The notes: a model not told the origin generated them from the letters alone. Positions 17,883-27,408 are shown, counted from the stretch's first letter. The stretch is 64,000 nt of DNA from Solwaraspora sp. WMMD1047 (GCF_029626155.1 NZ_JARUBL010000001.1:2232001-2296000); one strand, 5' to 3'. Made by a program: numbers and translations.

Positions 17883-20717
17883 ATGCTCGTGCTGCTGGCC
17901 CTGCACCTGGCCCTGGCGCTGGTCGCGCCACTGCTGGTCGCCCGGTGGGGTCGGCGCGCCTGCTACCCGCTGGCGCTGGGGCCGGCCGCCGCGCTGGGCT
18001 GGGCGCTGGCCCACGCCGGCACGATCCGTGACGGCGGGGCACTCGTCGAGACGTACCCGTGGGTGCCCTCCCTCGGCCTCGACCTGGCGCTGCGGGTCAC
18101 CACCCTGTCCTGGCTGCTGGTCGTCCTGGTCGGCGGCGTCGGCGCGCTGGTGCTGGTCTACTGCGCCAGCTACTTCGACTCGGACGAGCCCGGACTCGGC
18201 CGGTTCGCGGCCGTCTTCGTCGGGTTCGCCGGCGCGATGCTCGGCGTGGTGGTCGCCGACGACCTGCTGCTGCTCTACGTCTTCTGGGAGCTCACCACCG
18301 TCTTCTCGTACCTGTTGATCGGCCACGACCCGCAGCGGCGGGCCAGCCGGCGGGCCGCCGGCCAGGCCCTCATCGTGACCACCCTGGGCGGCCTGGCGAT
18401 GCTGATCGGCTTCATCATGCTCGGCCAGCACGCCGGCACCTACCGCTGGTCGGAGATCGTCGCCGGGCCGCTGCCCACCGGTGCGTACCTCGGCACCGCG
18501 CTGGTGCTGATCCTGCTCGGGGCGCTCTCAAAGTCGGCGATCTTCCCGGTCAGCTTCTGGCTGCCGGCGGCGATGGCCGCCCCCACCCCGGTCAGCGCCT
18601 ACCTGCACGCCGCGGCGATGGTCAAGGCCGGGGTCTACCTGGTGGCGCTGCTGGCCCCGGTGTTCGCGTTCGACCCACCCTGGCGGCCGGTGGTCTTCGT
18701 CTGCGGCGTGCTCACCATGCTGGCCGGCGGTTGGGCCGCCCTGCGGCAGACCGACCTGAAGCTGCTGCTGGCCTACGGCACGGTCAGCCAGCTCGGCCTG
18801 CTGATCGTGGTGACCGGCGCCGGCACCCGGGACGCGGCGCTGGCCGGGGCGGCGCTGCTGCTCGCACACGCCCTGTTCAAGGCGACGCTGTTCCTCACCG
18901 TCGGGATCGTCGACCGGCGGGCCGGCACCCGGGAGCTGACCGCCCTCTCCGGGCTCTGGCGGCGGATGCCGTGGGTCGCCACCGCCGCCGCGCTCGCCGC
19001 CGCGTCGATGGCCGGGCTGCCGCCGATGCTCGGCTTCGTCGCCAAGGAGGCGACCTTCGAGGCGTTCATCGACCAACCGGTCATCCTCACCACGCTGGTG
19101 CTCGGCGCGGTGCTCACCGCCGGCTACAGCGCCCGGTTCGTCTGGGGAGCGTTCGCCGACAAGCCCGGGGCCGAGCCGACCGGCACCGAACGCGTCGGCG
19201 CCACCATGTTCGTGCCGGTCGGCCTGCTCGCCGCCGCCGGGCTGGTGCTCGGCGTCCTGGCCCCGGTCGTCGACGACCTGCTCGCCCCGTACGCCGGTCT
19301 GTTCGGTCCGGCCGGCTACCACCTGGCGCTCTGGCACGGCCTCAACCCGGCACTCGGCCTGTCGCTGCTCGCGCTCGCCGGCGGCGGGCTGCTCTTCGCG
19401 GTGCGGGCCCGGATCACCGGCGTCCTGCACCTGATCAGCACGCCGCTGACCGGCGAGTCGGCGTACCAGAGGGTGAGCCACTGGATCGACCGGATCGCGG
19501 TCGAGGCCACCGGCGCCACCCAGCGCGGCTCGCTGCCCCAGTATCTCGGCATCATCCTGCTGGTCCTGGTGCTCGCCCCCGGTGGAGCGCTGGTGATCGG
19601 CGGGGCCTGGCCGGAGCGGGTCTCCTGGTGGGACACCCCGCTGCAACTGGTCGTCGGCGTCGTGCTGGTCACCGCCGCGGTGCTCACCGTCCGGGCCCGT
19701 CGCCGACTCACCGCGATGGTGCTGGTCGGCGTCACCGGATACGGCACCGCGATGATGTTCGTGCTGCACGGCGCCCCGGATCTGGCGCTTACCCAGTTCC
19801 TGGTGGAGACCGTCACCATCGTGGTGTTCGTGCTGGTGCTGCGGCGGCTGCCGGCGAACTTCTCGGACCGGCCACGCAGCGGCCGATGGCTGCGCATCGG
19901 GCTCGGCGTCGCGGTCGGGCTGGTGATGTCCGGGCTGGCCCTGGCCGCCGTCGGCGGTCGGCAGGCGGTGCCCATCTCGGCGGAGTTCCCCGCCTGGGCC
20001 TACGACTTCGGGCACGGGCGCAACGTCGTGAACGTGACCCTCGTCGACATCCGGGCCTGGGACACGATGGGCGAGATCGCGGTGCTGGTGGTGGCCGCCA
20101 CCGGGGTGGCCAGCCTGATCTTCCAACGACCACCCCGGGGGGCACCCGGTCCGCGTCGGCGCGACATCCCGGCGCCGGAGCCGCCGCGGCGGCGGGAACG
20201 CGTCTGGCTGCGGGCCACCGCCACCCTGCGCAGCCACCGGCGTTCGATCATCTTCGAGGTGGTCACCCGGCTGCTGTTCCACACGATGGTGCTCTACTCC
20301 ATCTACCTGATGTTCTCCGGGCACAACGCGCCCGGCGGCGGCTTCGCCGGCGGCCTGGTCGCCGGCCTCGCCCTGGCGGTGCGCTACTTCGCCGGCGGAC
20401 GCTACGAACTCGACGAGGCGGCACCCGTCGACGCCGGCATGGTGCTCGGCGCCGGGCTGTTCGTCTCGGTCGGCACCGGCCTCGTCGCCCTGCTGCTCGG
20501 CGGCGAGGCGTTGCAGAGCACGGTGGTCGACCTGCACCTGCCACTGATCGGCGACCTGTACCTGGTCACCTCGCTCTTCTTCGACGCCGGTGTCTACCTG
20601 ATCGTGGTCGGCCTGGTGCTGGACGTCCTGCGCAGTGTCGGGGCCGAGGTGGACCGGCAGATCGAGATCGAGGACGAGACCGAGCCCGGACCGGTCACCG
20701 AAGCGGGGAGGAGCTGA
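17883..20717 (+). CDS. mrpA: Mrp Na+/H+ antiporter subunit A (A-B fusion)
   Basis: A 944-residue polytopic membrane protein, the largest subunit of the multi-subunit cation/proton antiporter related to complex I. The NuoL-like part covers about residues 1-520 (ALSKSAIFPVSFWLPAAMAA, HAAAMVKAGVYL). A linker and MrpA-specific C-domain follow. From about residue 780 an MrpB domain is fused (FHTMVLYSIYLMFSGHNAPG), so no separate mrpB exists, as is usual in actinobacteria. It begins 142 bases after the previous gene and precedes mrpC by one base. Confidence 0.95.
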   Translation: MLVLLALHLALALVAPLLVARWGRRACYPLALGPAAALGWALAHAGTIRDGGALVETYPWVPSLGLDLALRVTTLSWLLVVLVGGVGALVLVYCASYFDSDEPGLGRFAAVFVGFAGAMLGVVVADDLLLLYVFWELTTVFSYLLIGHDPQRRASRRAAGQALIVTTLGGLAMLIGFIMLGQHAGTYRWSEIVAGPLPTGAYLGTALVLILLGALSKSAIFPVSFWLPAAMAAPTPVSAYLHAAAMVKAGVYLVALLAPVFAFDPPWRPVVFVCGVLTMLAGGWAALRQTDLKLLLAYGTVSQLGLLIVVTGAGTRDAALAGAALLLAHALFKATLFLTVGIVDRRAGTRELTALSGLWRRMPWVATAAALAAASMAGLPPMLGFVAKEATFEAFIDQPVILTTLVLGAVLTAGYSARFVWGAFADKPGAEPTGTERVGATMFVPVGLLAAAGLVLGVLAPVVDDLLAPYAGLFGPAGYHLALWHGLNPALGLSLLALAGGGLLFAVRARITGVLHLISTPLTGESAYQRVSHWIDRIAVEATGATQRGSLPQYLGIILLVLVLAPGGALVIGGAWPERVSWWDTPLQLVVGVVLVTAAVLTVRARRRLTAMVLVGVTGYGTAMMFVLHGAPDLALTQFLVETVTIVVFVLVLRRLPANFSDRPRSGRWLRIGLGVAVGLVMSGLALAAVGGRQAVPISAEFPAWAYDFGHGRNVVNVTLVDIRAWDTMGEIAVLVVAATGVASLIFQRPPRGAPGPRRRDIPAPEPPRRRERVWLRATATLRSHRRSIIFEVVTRLLFHTMVLYSIYLMFSGHNAPGGGFAGGLVAGLALAVRYFAGGRYELDEAAPVDAGMVLGAGLFVSVGTGLVALLLGGEALQSTVVDLHLPLIGDLYLVTSLFFDAGVYLIVVGLVLDVLRSVGAEVDRQIEIEDETEPGPVTEAGRS

Positions 20718-20718
20718 C

Positions 20719-21246
20719 ATGAGCCCGAATCTGGTCCTGGTGATCGTGGTCGGCGTGCTCTTCGCCACCGGCGTCACCCTGCTGCTGGAACGGAGCCTGA
20801 CCCGGGTGCTGCTCGGCGTCCTGCTGCTCGGCAACGGCGTCAACCTGCTCATCCTGCTCGGCGGCCGGGCCGGCGGCGCGCCGCTGGTCAACGTCACCCC
20901 CGAGGAGGAGATGAGCGACCCGCTGGCGCAGGCGGTGGTGCTCACCGCCATCGTGATCACCCTCGGCCTGACCGCGTTCCTGCTCGCCATGGCGTACCGG
21001 AGCTGGCAGTTGATCGGCCACGACGAGGTGCAGGACGACCTGGAGGACCGGCTGATCGTGCAGCGCGCGGAGCGGGACGAGGGTTCGGGCACCGAGGACA
21101 CCCTCGACGAGAACGGCGAGGAGGCCGAGCCCGCCGACGCGGACGAACCGGTCCCCGCCCGGGTGGACACCGACCCGCTCGACCCCGAACAGGTCGAGCC
21201 CGAACCGCCGCCGAGGCACCTGCCGCAGAACGGACCGGACGCATGA
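20719..21246 (+). CDS. mrpC: Mrp antiporter subunit C with acidic C-terminal extension
   Basis: A NuoK-like subunit with three membrane helices in residues 1-100 (ERSLTRVLLGVLLLGNGVNL is the typical first motif). It is 175 residues, against about 110-125 usually: the extra tail from about residue 110 is strongly acidic and Pro-rich (many Asp/Glu). The ATG at 20719 follows GGGGAGGAG, so the start is secure. Its stop overlaps the mrpD start. Confidence 0.92.
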   Translation: MSPNLVLVIVVGVLFATGVTLLLERSLTRVLLGVLLLGNGVNLLILLGGRAGGAPLVNVTPEEEMSDPLAQAVVLTAIVITLGLTAFLLAMAYRSWQLIGHDEVQDDLEDRLIVQRAERDEGSGTEDTLDENGEEAEPADADEPVPARVDTDPLDPEQVEPEPPPRHLPQNGPDA

Positions 21247-22748
21247 CCTACCTCGTACCGCTGCCGGTGATCATGCCGCTGCTCGGCGCGGCCCTGACCC
21301 TGGTGCTGGCCCGCCGGCCCCAGCTCCAGCGGGCGACAAGCGTCGCCGTGCTGACCGCCACCCTCGCGGTGGCGGTGGCCCTGCTGGTCGCGACCCATCA
21401 GCAGGGGCCGCTGGCCGTCTCGCTCGGCGGCTGGCCGGCCCCGGTCGGCATCGTGCTGGTCGCCGACCAGCTCGCCACGCTGATGCTCGTGGTCTCGGCG
21501 GCGGTGACCCTCTGCGTGCTGGTCTACTCGATCGGCGAGGGCCGGGCCGACGGCGACGAGGGCACCCCTGTGGCCATCTACCACCCCACCTACCTGGTGC
21601 TGACCGCCGGGGTCACGAACGCCTTCCTCTCCGGCGACCTGTTCAACCTCTTCGTCGGCTTCGAGATCCTGTTGGCGGCCAGCTTCGTGCTGCTCACCCT
21701 GGGCGGCACCGAGGTACGCATCCGGGCCGGCACGACGTACGTGGTGGTCAGCGTCCTCTCCTCGATGATCTTCCTGAGCGCGATCGGGCTGATCTACGGG
21801 GCCACCGGGACGCTCAACCTGGCCCAGCTCGCCGAACGGCTCGACGCGCTCCCGGACAACCTGCGGCTGGCGCTGCAGCTCATCCTGCTGCTGGCGTTCG
21901 GGATCAAGGCCGCGGTGTTCCCGCTGTCGGCCTGGCTGCCGGACAGCTACCCGACCGCGCCGGCGCCCGTCACCGCGGTCTTCGCCGGCCTGCTGACCAA
22001 GGTCGGCGTCTACGCGATCATCCGGACCGAGACGCTGCTCTTCCCCGGCGGCCGGGTCGCCGACGCGATGCTGGTGATCGCATTGCTGACCATGGTGATG
22101 GGCATCCTCGGCGCGGTCGCCCAGTCGGACATCAAGCGACTACTGTCCTTCACACTGGTCAGCCACATCGGGTACATGATCTTCGGGGTGGCCCTGACCT
22201 CGGCCGCCGGACTGGCCGGCGCGATCTTCTACGTGGTGCACCACATCACGATCCAGACCACCCTGTTCCTCGCCACCGGGCTGGTCGAACGGCGGGCCGG
22301 CAGCACCAACCTCGACAAGCTGGGCGGGCTGGCCAGGATCGCGCCACTGCTCGGCATCCTGTTCTTCGTGCCGGCGCTGAACCTGGCGGGCATCCCGCCG
22401 TTCTCCGGGTTCCTCGGCAAGCTCGGCCTGCTGCAGGCCGGGGTGGACGCCGGCGGCGTGCTCGCCTGGGTGCTGGTCGCCGGCGGTACAGCCACCAGCC
22501 TGCTCACCCTCTACGCCACCATGAAGGCGTGGAACCTGGCCTTCTGGCGGGCGCCCAAGCTGGCCGAGCCGGACGCGCCGCCCGGCCTGCCCTGGCTGAT
22601 GGTCGGCTCCACCGCCGCCCTGGTGGCGTTCAGCGTCGGGCTGACCCTGGTCGCCGGCCCGCTCTACGAGGTCAGCACCGATGCCGCCGAGAACCTGCGG
22701 GACCGGGTGCCGTACATCGACGCGGTCTTCCCGGGAGGTACGCCGTGA
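21243..22748 (+). CDS. mrpD: Mrp antiporter subunit D
   Basis: A 501-residue NuoM/N-like proton-channel subunit with about 14 hydrophobic helices. Family motifs: FNLFVGFEILLAASFVLL, the lysine in FGIKAAVFPLSAWLPDSYP, and SHIGYMIFG. Starts at an ATG overlapping the mrpC stop (ATGA) and overlaps mrpE in the same way. Confidence 0.95.
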   Translation: MTYLVPLPVIMPLLGAALTLVLARRPQLQRATSVAVLTATLAVAVALLVATHQQGPLAVSLGGWPAPVGIVLVADQLATLMLVVSAAVTLCVLVYSIGEGRADGDEGTPVAIYHPTYLVLTAGVTNAFLSGDLFNLFVGFEILLAASFVLLTLGGTEVRIRAGTTYVVVSVLSSMIFLSAIGLIYGATGTLNLAQLAERLDALPDNLRLALQLILLLAFGIKAAVFPLSAWLPDSYPTAPAPVTAVFAGLLTKVGVYAIIRTETLLFPGGRVADAMLVIALLTMVMGILGAVAQSDIKRLLSFTLVSHIGYMIFGVALTSAAGLAGAIFYVVHHITIQTTLFLATGLVERRAGSTNLDKLGGLARIAPLLGILFFVPALNLAGIPPFSGFLGKLGLLQAGVDAGGVLAWVLVAGGTATSLLTLYATMKAWNLAFWRAPKLAEPDAPPGLPWLMVGSTAALVAFSVGLTLVAGPLYEVSTDAAENLRDRVPYIDAVFPGGTP

Positions 22749-23368
22749 GCCCGACCACCGAGCCACCCCCACGGCTGCCGGCGTCCCGGCACCGGCTGCG
22801 CGACCAACTCGTCACGGTCGGCTGGCTGGTGCTGGTCTGGAACCTGCTCTGGGGCGAGTTCTCCATCGGCAACCTGATCGGCGGCGCGGCGGTGGCGCTG
22901 TTCATCCTGCTCTTCTTCCCGTTGCCGTCGGTCACCTTCGGCGGCCGGCTGCGACCGCTGGCCCTGCTCCGCTTCGTGCTGCGGTTCCTGACCGACCTGG
23001 TGATCGCCAGCTTCCAGGTGGCGGCCACGGCGCTGCGGCCCCGCTACCTACCGGCCAGCGCCATCATCGGGGTCCCGCTGCGGGTCCGGTCGGACCTGAA
23101 CCTCACGCTGACCGCCGAGGCGGTCTCGCTGGTGCCGGGCAGCCTGATCGTCGAGGCGGACCGGGCCAACGGGACGCTCTACGTGCACGTCCTGGATGTC
23201 CGGGGGCCCGACGATGTGGCGGCGGCGCACCGGAAGGTGCTCGACCTGGAGGCCCGGATCGTCCGGGCGATCGGGTCCGACGCCGAGCTGCGCATGCTGT
23301 CCGCCGACCCGGACCCCGACCCGGACGCCGCCACCGGCGGCGCCGCCGACCGAGGAGCAAACCGATGA
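22745..23368 (+). CDS. mrpE: Mrp antiporter subunit E
   Basis: A 207-residue subunit with two N-terminal membrane segments (VGWLVLVWNLLWGEFSIGN region) and a C-terminal soluble domain with the family strand LTAEAVSLVPGSLIVE. The GTG start overlaps the mrpD stop (GTGA) and is preceded by GGGAGG. Open frame upstream lies within mrpD and is not used. Confidence 0.92.
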   Translation: MSPTTEPPPRLPASRHRLRDQLVTVGWLVLVWNLLWGEFSIGNLIGGAAVALFILLFFPLPSVTFGGRLRPLALLRFVLRFLTDLVIASFQVAATALRPRYLPASAIIGVPLRVRSDLNLTLTAEAVSLVPGSLIVEADRANGTLYVHVLDVRGPDDVAAAHRKVLDLEARIVRAIGSDAELRMLSADPDPDPDAATGGAADRGANR

Positions 23369-23718
23369 CCGTGGTAGTCGTGCTCGTCACCGCCCTGCTG
23401 TCGGTGGCGGCGCTGCTCGCCCTGACCCGCATCGTGCGCGGCCCGAGCCTGCTGGACCGGGTGGTCGCCACCGACGTGCTGCTCGCCGTCGTGGTCGGGG
23501 CGGTCGGCGCCGAGGCGGCCATCAACCGGCACGCCACCACGCTGCCCATCCTGGTGGTCCTCTCCATCCTGGGCTTCGTCGGCTCGGTCGGCGTGGTCCG
23601 CTTCGCCGCCCGCGACGAGGCGGTCGCCGCACCGGAGGTGTACGCCCCACCGGACCGGTCCGGTGCGCCGACCGATCCGGCCGCGGCCGGACGGGGCGAG
23701 CCGGGGGAGCGGTCGTGA
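23365..23718 (+). CDS. mrpF: Mrp antiporter subunit F
   Basis: A 117-residue subunit with three membrane helices and the family motif RIVRGPSLLDRVVATDVLLA. The ATG overlaps the mrpE stop. A short polar Pro/Gly tail follows the last helix. Confidence 0.92.
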   Translation: MTVVVVLVTALLSVAALLALTRIVRGPSLLDRVVATDVLLAVVVGAVGAEAAINRHATTLPILVVLSILGFVGSVGVVRFAARDEAVAAPEVYAPPDRSGAPTDPAAAGRGEPGERS

Positions 23719-24101
23719 ACTGGGGCACCGTGGCCGACGTACTCGGCGCGATCTGTCTGGTGCTGGGCGCCTCGCTCAGCCTCGCCGCCGGCGTGGGCGT
23801 GCTGCGCTTTCCCGACGTGCTGTCCCGGATGCACGCGGCGACCAAGCCGCAGGTGCTCGGTCTGCTGCTGATCCTGCTCGGGGTGGCGCTGCGGCTGCGC
23901 TCCGAGTCGGACCTGGCCACCCTGCTGCTGGTGGGCCTCTTCCAGCTGGCCACCGCACCGGTCGCCGCGCACATGGTGGGGCGCACCGCGTACCGGTCCG
24001 GGCGGTTCCGGCGCGACCTGCTCGCCACCGACGAGCTGGCCACCGCCACGGAGGAGCGGGCTGAGCCGACGGACGGCCGGAACCGGACGGACAGCCGATA
24101 G
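23715..24101 (+). CDS. mrpG: Mrp antiporter subunit G
   Basis: A 128-residue subunit with three membrane helices; GVLRFPDVLSRMHAATKPQV is the MnhG signature. The GTG start overlaps the mrpF stop and is preceded by GGGGGAG. It ends the operon; all five junctions after mrpA are within four bases or overlap, indicating a single coupled transcript for Na+/pH homeostasis. Confidence 0.92.
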   Translation: MNWGTVADVLGAICLVLGASLSLAAGVGVLRFPDVLSRMHAATKPQVLGLLLILLGVALRLRSESDLATLLLVGLFQLATAPVAAHMVGRTAYRSGRFRRDLLATDELATATEERAEPTDGRNRTDSR

Positions 24102-24110
24102 AATGCCGCC

Positions 24111-24221
24111 ATGACCGCCTCATCTGCCCAGGAGGGCAGTTGTACCGAGCCGGGCACGACCCGGCAACCAGTAGTAGCTGACGACCGCGCGACCACGGGA
24201 GCGCTGAGCCTGCCGTGTTGA
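24111..24221 (+). CDS. Putative leader cistron before the CNNM gene
   Basis: A 36-codon frame (starts MTASSAQEGSCTEPG, ends in Cys) begins 10 bases after mrpG and its TGA at 24219-24221 overlaps the first codons of the next gene (GTGTTGA). The region also folds as two tandem hairpins: CTGCCC-AGGA-GGGCAG (24124-24139) and GCCGGG-CACGA-CCCGGC (24149-24165). Ribosome site is poor, so translation is unproven; the hairpins could instead be an attenuator or RNA regulator. Confidence 0.35.
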   Translation: MTASSAQEGSCTEPGTTRQPVVADDRATTGALSLPC

Positions 24222-25552
24222 TCGCGCTCGGTCTGCTTCTGATCATCGTGCTCACCGCCGCCACGGGCTACTTCGTCGCCCAGGAGTTCGGCTACGTCGC
24301 CGTCGACCGGGGCAAACTCAAGCAGCTCGCCGACGAGGGCGACGCGGCCGCCGAACGGGCGCTGCGGGTCACCGGCCGGCTCTCCTTCATGCTCTCCGGC
24401 GCCCAACTCGGCATCACCGTCACCGCGCTGCTGGTCGGCTATGTGGCCGAGCCGTACCTGGGGGACGGGCTGGCCCAGCTGCTCGGCGGCGCCGGTGTGT
24501 CCCGGTCGGTGAGCCTGCCGCTCTCCATCGTCCTGGCGCTCGTCATCGCGACCGTGATCCAGATGGTGCTCGGCGAGCTGGCCCCGAAGAACCTGGCCAT
24601 CGTCCGGGCCGAAGGGCTGGCCCGGGCGCTGAGCCGCTCCACGCTGATCTACCTGGCCGTCGCCGGCCCGGTGATCCGGCTCTTCGACGCCGCCGCCACC
24701 CGGCTGCTGCGCCGACTCGGCATCGAGCCGGTCGAGGAGCTGCCGACCGGGGCCACCCCGGAGGACCTGGAGCAGATCATCGCCGAGTCGCGGCTGGAGG
24801 GGCACCTGGACGCCGAGATGTCCACCCTGCTCGACCGGGGCCTGGACTTCCGGCAGCTCACCGCCGGTGAGGCGATGGTGCCGCGGGTGGACGTGCACAC
24901 CGTACGCGCCGACGACCCGGTCAGCCGGATCGTCGAGATGCTGGACAGCGGGCACTCCCGCTTCCCGGTGCGCGGCACCGAGGGGGTCGACGACCTGGTC
25001 GGCGTGGTCGGCATCGCCGACGTGCTCGGCGTGCCGCCGGAGCGGCGGGCCACCACCCGGGTCGCCGCGGTCGCCGTACCCCCGTTGCTGGTGCCGGAGA
25101 CGCTGCCGTTGCCGACGGTGCTGGACCGGCTGCGCGCCGGGCACCGGCAGCTCGCCTGCGTGGTCGACGAGTACGGCGGGTTCGCCGGGGTGATCAGCCT
25201 GGAGGACATCGCCGAGGAGCTGGTGGGGCCGATCCGGGACGAGGACGACCCGCCGGAGCGGGCGCCGGTGCGGCAGTCGGACGGCTCCTGGGTGGTGCCG
25301 GCCCGCTGGCGGATCGACGAGGTGGCCGACAGCACCGGCATCGCGCTGCCCGAGGCCCCCGAGTACGACACCCTCTCCGGCCTGGTGATGCGGGAGCTGG
25401 GCCGGGTGCCGCAGGTGGGTGACCGGCTGGAGATCAGCCTGCCGGCCGAGGTCGACAGCGGCCAGCCGGAGTCGCCGCGCCGGGCCGCGGTCGAGGTGCT
25501 CGCGGTGGACCGGCACGTGGCCGACTCGGTCCGGCTGGAGGTGACCGCGTGA
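24215..25552 (+). CDS. CNNM/CorC (hemolysin-type) membrane protein
   Basis: A 445-residue protein: CNNM transmembrane domain (about 1-190; TAATGYFVAQEFGYVAVDRG, SGAQLGITVTALLVGYVAEP, VLGELAPKNLAI), a CBS pair (about 205-335; MVPRVDVHTVRADDPVSR, VDEYGGFAGVISLEDIAEEL) and a C-terminal CorC/HlyC domain. The family moves Mg2+ or other divalent cations, often by Na+ exchange, which may explain its place after the Mrp operon. The GTG start has no clear ribosome site and may rely on the upstream short frame. Overlaps the next paralogue by four bases. Confidence 0.9.
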   Translation: MLIALGLLLIIVLTAATGYFVAQEFGYVAVDRGKLKQLADEGDAAAERALRVTGRLSFMLSGAQLGITVTALLVGYVAEPYLGDGLAQLLGGAGVSRSVSLPLSIVLALVIATVIQMVLGELAPKNLAIVRAEGLARALSRSTLIYLAVAGPVIRLFDAAATRLLRRLGIEPVEELPTGATPEDLEQIIAESRLEGHLDAEMSTLLDRGLDFRQLTAGEAMVPRVDVHTVRADDPVSRIVEMLDSGHSRFPVRGTEGVDDLVGVVGIADVLGVPPERRATTRVAAVAVPPLLVPETLPLPTVLDRLRAGHRQLACVVDEYGGFAGVISLEDIAEELVGPIRDEDDPPERAPVRQSDGSWVVPARWRIDEVADSTGIALPEAPEYDTLSGLVMRELGRVPQVGDRLEISLPAEVDSGQPESPRRAAVEVLAVDRHVADSVRLEVTA

Positions 25553-26613
25553 GCACCGGATGGGCGTTGGTGATCTCCGTCGTGCTGCTCGCCCTGAACG
25601 GGTTCTTCGTGGCGGCCGAGTTCGCGCTGCTGGCCAGCAAGCGGTACCGGCTGGAGCAGGGCGCCGCGGCCGGTGGCCGGGCGGCCCGCGCGGCGCTGGA
25701 CGGGGTCCGCGAGCTGTCGCTGATGCTGGCCGGGGCGCAGCTCGGCATCACGGTCTGCACGCTGGGGCTGGGCGCGCTCGCCGAACCGGCGATCGAGCAC
25801 CTGGTCAGCCCGCTGCTGGACGCCGCCGGCCTGCCCTACGCGGCCAGCCACGCGATCGCGCTGGTCTTCGCGCTCGGCCTGGTGACCTTCCTGCACCTGG
25901 TGGTCGGCGAGATGGCGCCCAAGTCGTGGGCGATCACCGACCCGGAGCGTTCCGCGCTGCTGCTGGCGTTGCCGTTCCGGGCCTTCGCGCGGGTGTCCCG
26001 GCCGGTGCTGTCGGTGCTCAACGGCCTGGCCAACGCCACCCTGCGACTGGTCCGGGTGGAGCCGCAGGACCAGCTGGCGCAGGCACACGGCCCGGAGGAG
26101 CTGCGGATGCTGCTGGAGCAGTCCCGGGCGCACGGGCTGCTCGCCGCCGACCAGCACCAGATGCTGACCAGCATGCTGCAGCTGCAGGCCACCCGGGTGG
26201 CCGACGTGATGGAGCCGGTGGACCGGATCATCGCGGTGGCCCGGGACGACAGCGCGGAGCGGATCGAGCAGGTCTGCCGGGACAGCGGCCGGTCCCGGCT
26301 GGCCGTGCTGGACGGCCCGGGCGAGGTGGCCGGGGTGGTGCACGTGCGGGAGGCGGTCCGGGCCACCACCGCGGGCCGGTCGGCCACCGCCGGTGAGCTG
26401 ATGGCCGCGCCGTTCAGCCTGGACGCGTCGGCGTCGGTCACCCAGGCGGTGGCCGCCATGCGGGCCGACCAGGCCCAGTTGGCGCTCGTCACAAACGGCG
26501 GCGGCACCGGCCGGCCGGTCGGTTTCGTCGCGCTGGAGGACCTGCTGGAGCAGGTGATCGGCGAGTTCGACGACGAGACCGACGCGGTGCCGCGCGGGCG
26601 ACGGATGCGCTGA
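25549..26613 (+). CDS. Second CNNM/CorC-type membrane protein
   Basis: A 354-residue paralogue of the preceding gene: CNNM domain (LALNGFFVAAEFALLASKRY, GAQLGITVCTLGLGALAEPA, VVGEMAPKSWAI) and a CBS pair (ADVMEPVDRIIAVARDD). It lacks the C-terminal CorC domain of its neighbour, ending soon after VALEDLLEQVIGEF. Pairs of adjacent CNNM genes are common in actinobacteria and may form heteromers. GTG start overlaps the previous stop. Confidence 0.9.
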   Translation: MSTGWALVISVVLLALNGFFVAAEFALLASKRYRLEQGAAAGGRAARAALDGVRELSLMLAGAQLGITVCTLGLGALAEPAIEHLVSPLLDAAGLPYAASHAIALVFALGLVTFLHLVVGEMAPKSWAITDPERSALLLALPFRAFARVSRPVLSVLNGLANATLRLVRVEPQDQLAQAHGPEELRMLLEQSRAHGLLAADQHQMLTSMLQLQATRVADVMEPVDRIIAVARDDSAERIEQVCRDSGRSRLAVLDGPGEVAGVVHVREAVRATTAGRSATAGELMAAPFSLDASASVTQAVAAMRADQAQLALVTNGGGTGRPVGFVALEDLLEQVIGEFDDETDAVPRGRRMR

Positions 26614-26614
26614 C

Positions 26615-27388
26615 ATGTTCGGCGGGCTCTCGGTGCGGACCGTGGTGCCCAACCCGAGCACCCGTCCCGGCCTCTCGCTGCCGGGGCGGGTGCTGCTGGC
26701 CGCCGGGTCGGCCGCGGTGGTGGTCGAGCACGTGGTGCTCGGCCTGGTCACCCGGGTCGAGCCGGCGGCCGGCGACGACCCGCCGACGCTCGTGGAGTTC
26801 CACCGCACGACGGTGACCGGCCGGTTCGTGCTGGCCGCCGGGGAGTCGCGGGCGCTGCCGTTCGCGCATCCGCTGCCGTGGGAGACCCCGATCACGGTGC
26901 TCGGCGGGCAGGGCCTGCTGGACCTGCGGATGGGGCTGCGCACGGAGGTGGCGGTCGGGCCGCTGCTGGACCAGGGCGACCTGCTGGGGCTCTTCGTCCA
27001 CCCGCTGCCGGCGCAGGAGCGGCTGCTCGGGGCGTTCGACACGCTCGGGTTCGAGCTGCGCCAGGTGGGCATGCAGGCGGGCCGGCTGCCGGGCGTGGCG
27101 CACGACCTGCCGTTCCATCAGAAGATCGGCTTCTGGGTGGGGCCGCTCTACGCGGGGCCGATGAGTGAGCTGGAGGTGACCTTCCTGGCCGATCCGACCG
27201 GCCTGGAGGTGATCTTCTGGGTGGACCGCCGGCTGGCGCTTGCCGGCTTCGGCCACTTCAGCATCAGCCGGTTCCGGGTCCGGCACGACGGCGTCGACGA
27301 GGTGGACTGGACCGACCTGCTGGACTCCTGGCTGCGGCACGCCATCGAGCGGCACGCGGCGGCCGCCGCCGGCCCGCCGGCGTCCTAG
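26615..27388 (+). CDS. Sporulation-control protein Spo0M family
   Basis: A 257-residue arrestin-like beta-sandwich protein of the Spo0M family. Visible: LPGRVLLAAGSAAVVVEHVV at the start, then paired beta strands ending in WVGPLYAGPMSELEVTF. In Bacillus Spo0M affects sporulation and cell shape; the role in actinomycetes is unknown. Starts one base after the CNNM stop, so it is probably co-transcribed. Confidence 0.8.
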   Translation: MFGGLSVRTVVPNPSTRPGLSLPGRVLLAAGSAAVVVEHVVLGLVTRVEPAAGDDPPTLVEFHRTTVTGRFVLAAGESRALPFAHPLPWETPITVLGGQGLLDLRMGLRTEVAVGPLLDQGDLLGLFVHPLPAQERLLGAFDTLGFELRQVGMQAGRLPGVAHDLPFHQKIGFWVGPLYAGPMSELEVTFLADPTGLEVIFWVDRRLALAGFGHFSISRFRVRHDGVDEVDWTDLLDSWLRHAIERHAAAAAGPPAS

Positions 27389-27408
27389 CCGCGCCGGCCG
27401 GCGGCCCG

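Noticed and set aside
18528-21584. Very long minus-strand frame opposite mrpA-mrpD
   Set aside because: His/Gln/Gly-rich shadow of conserved membrane subunits.
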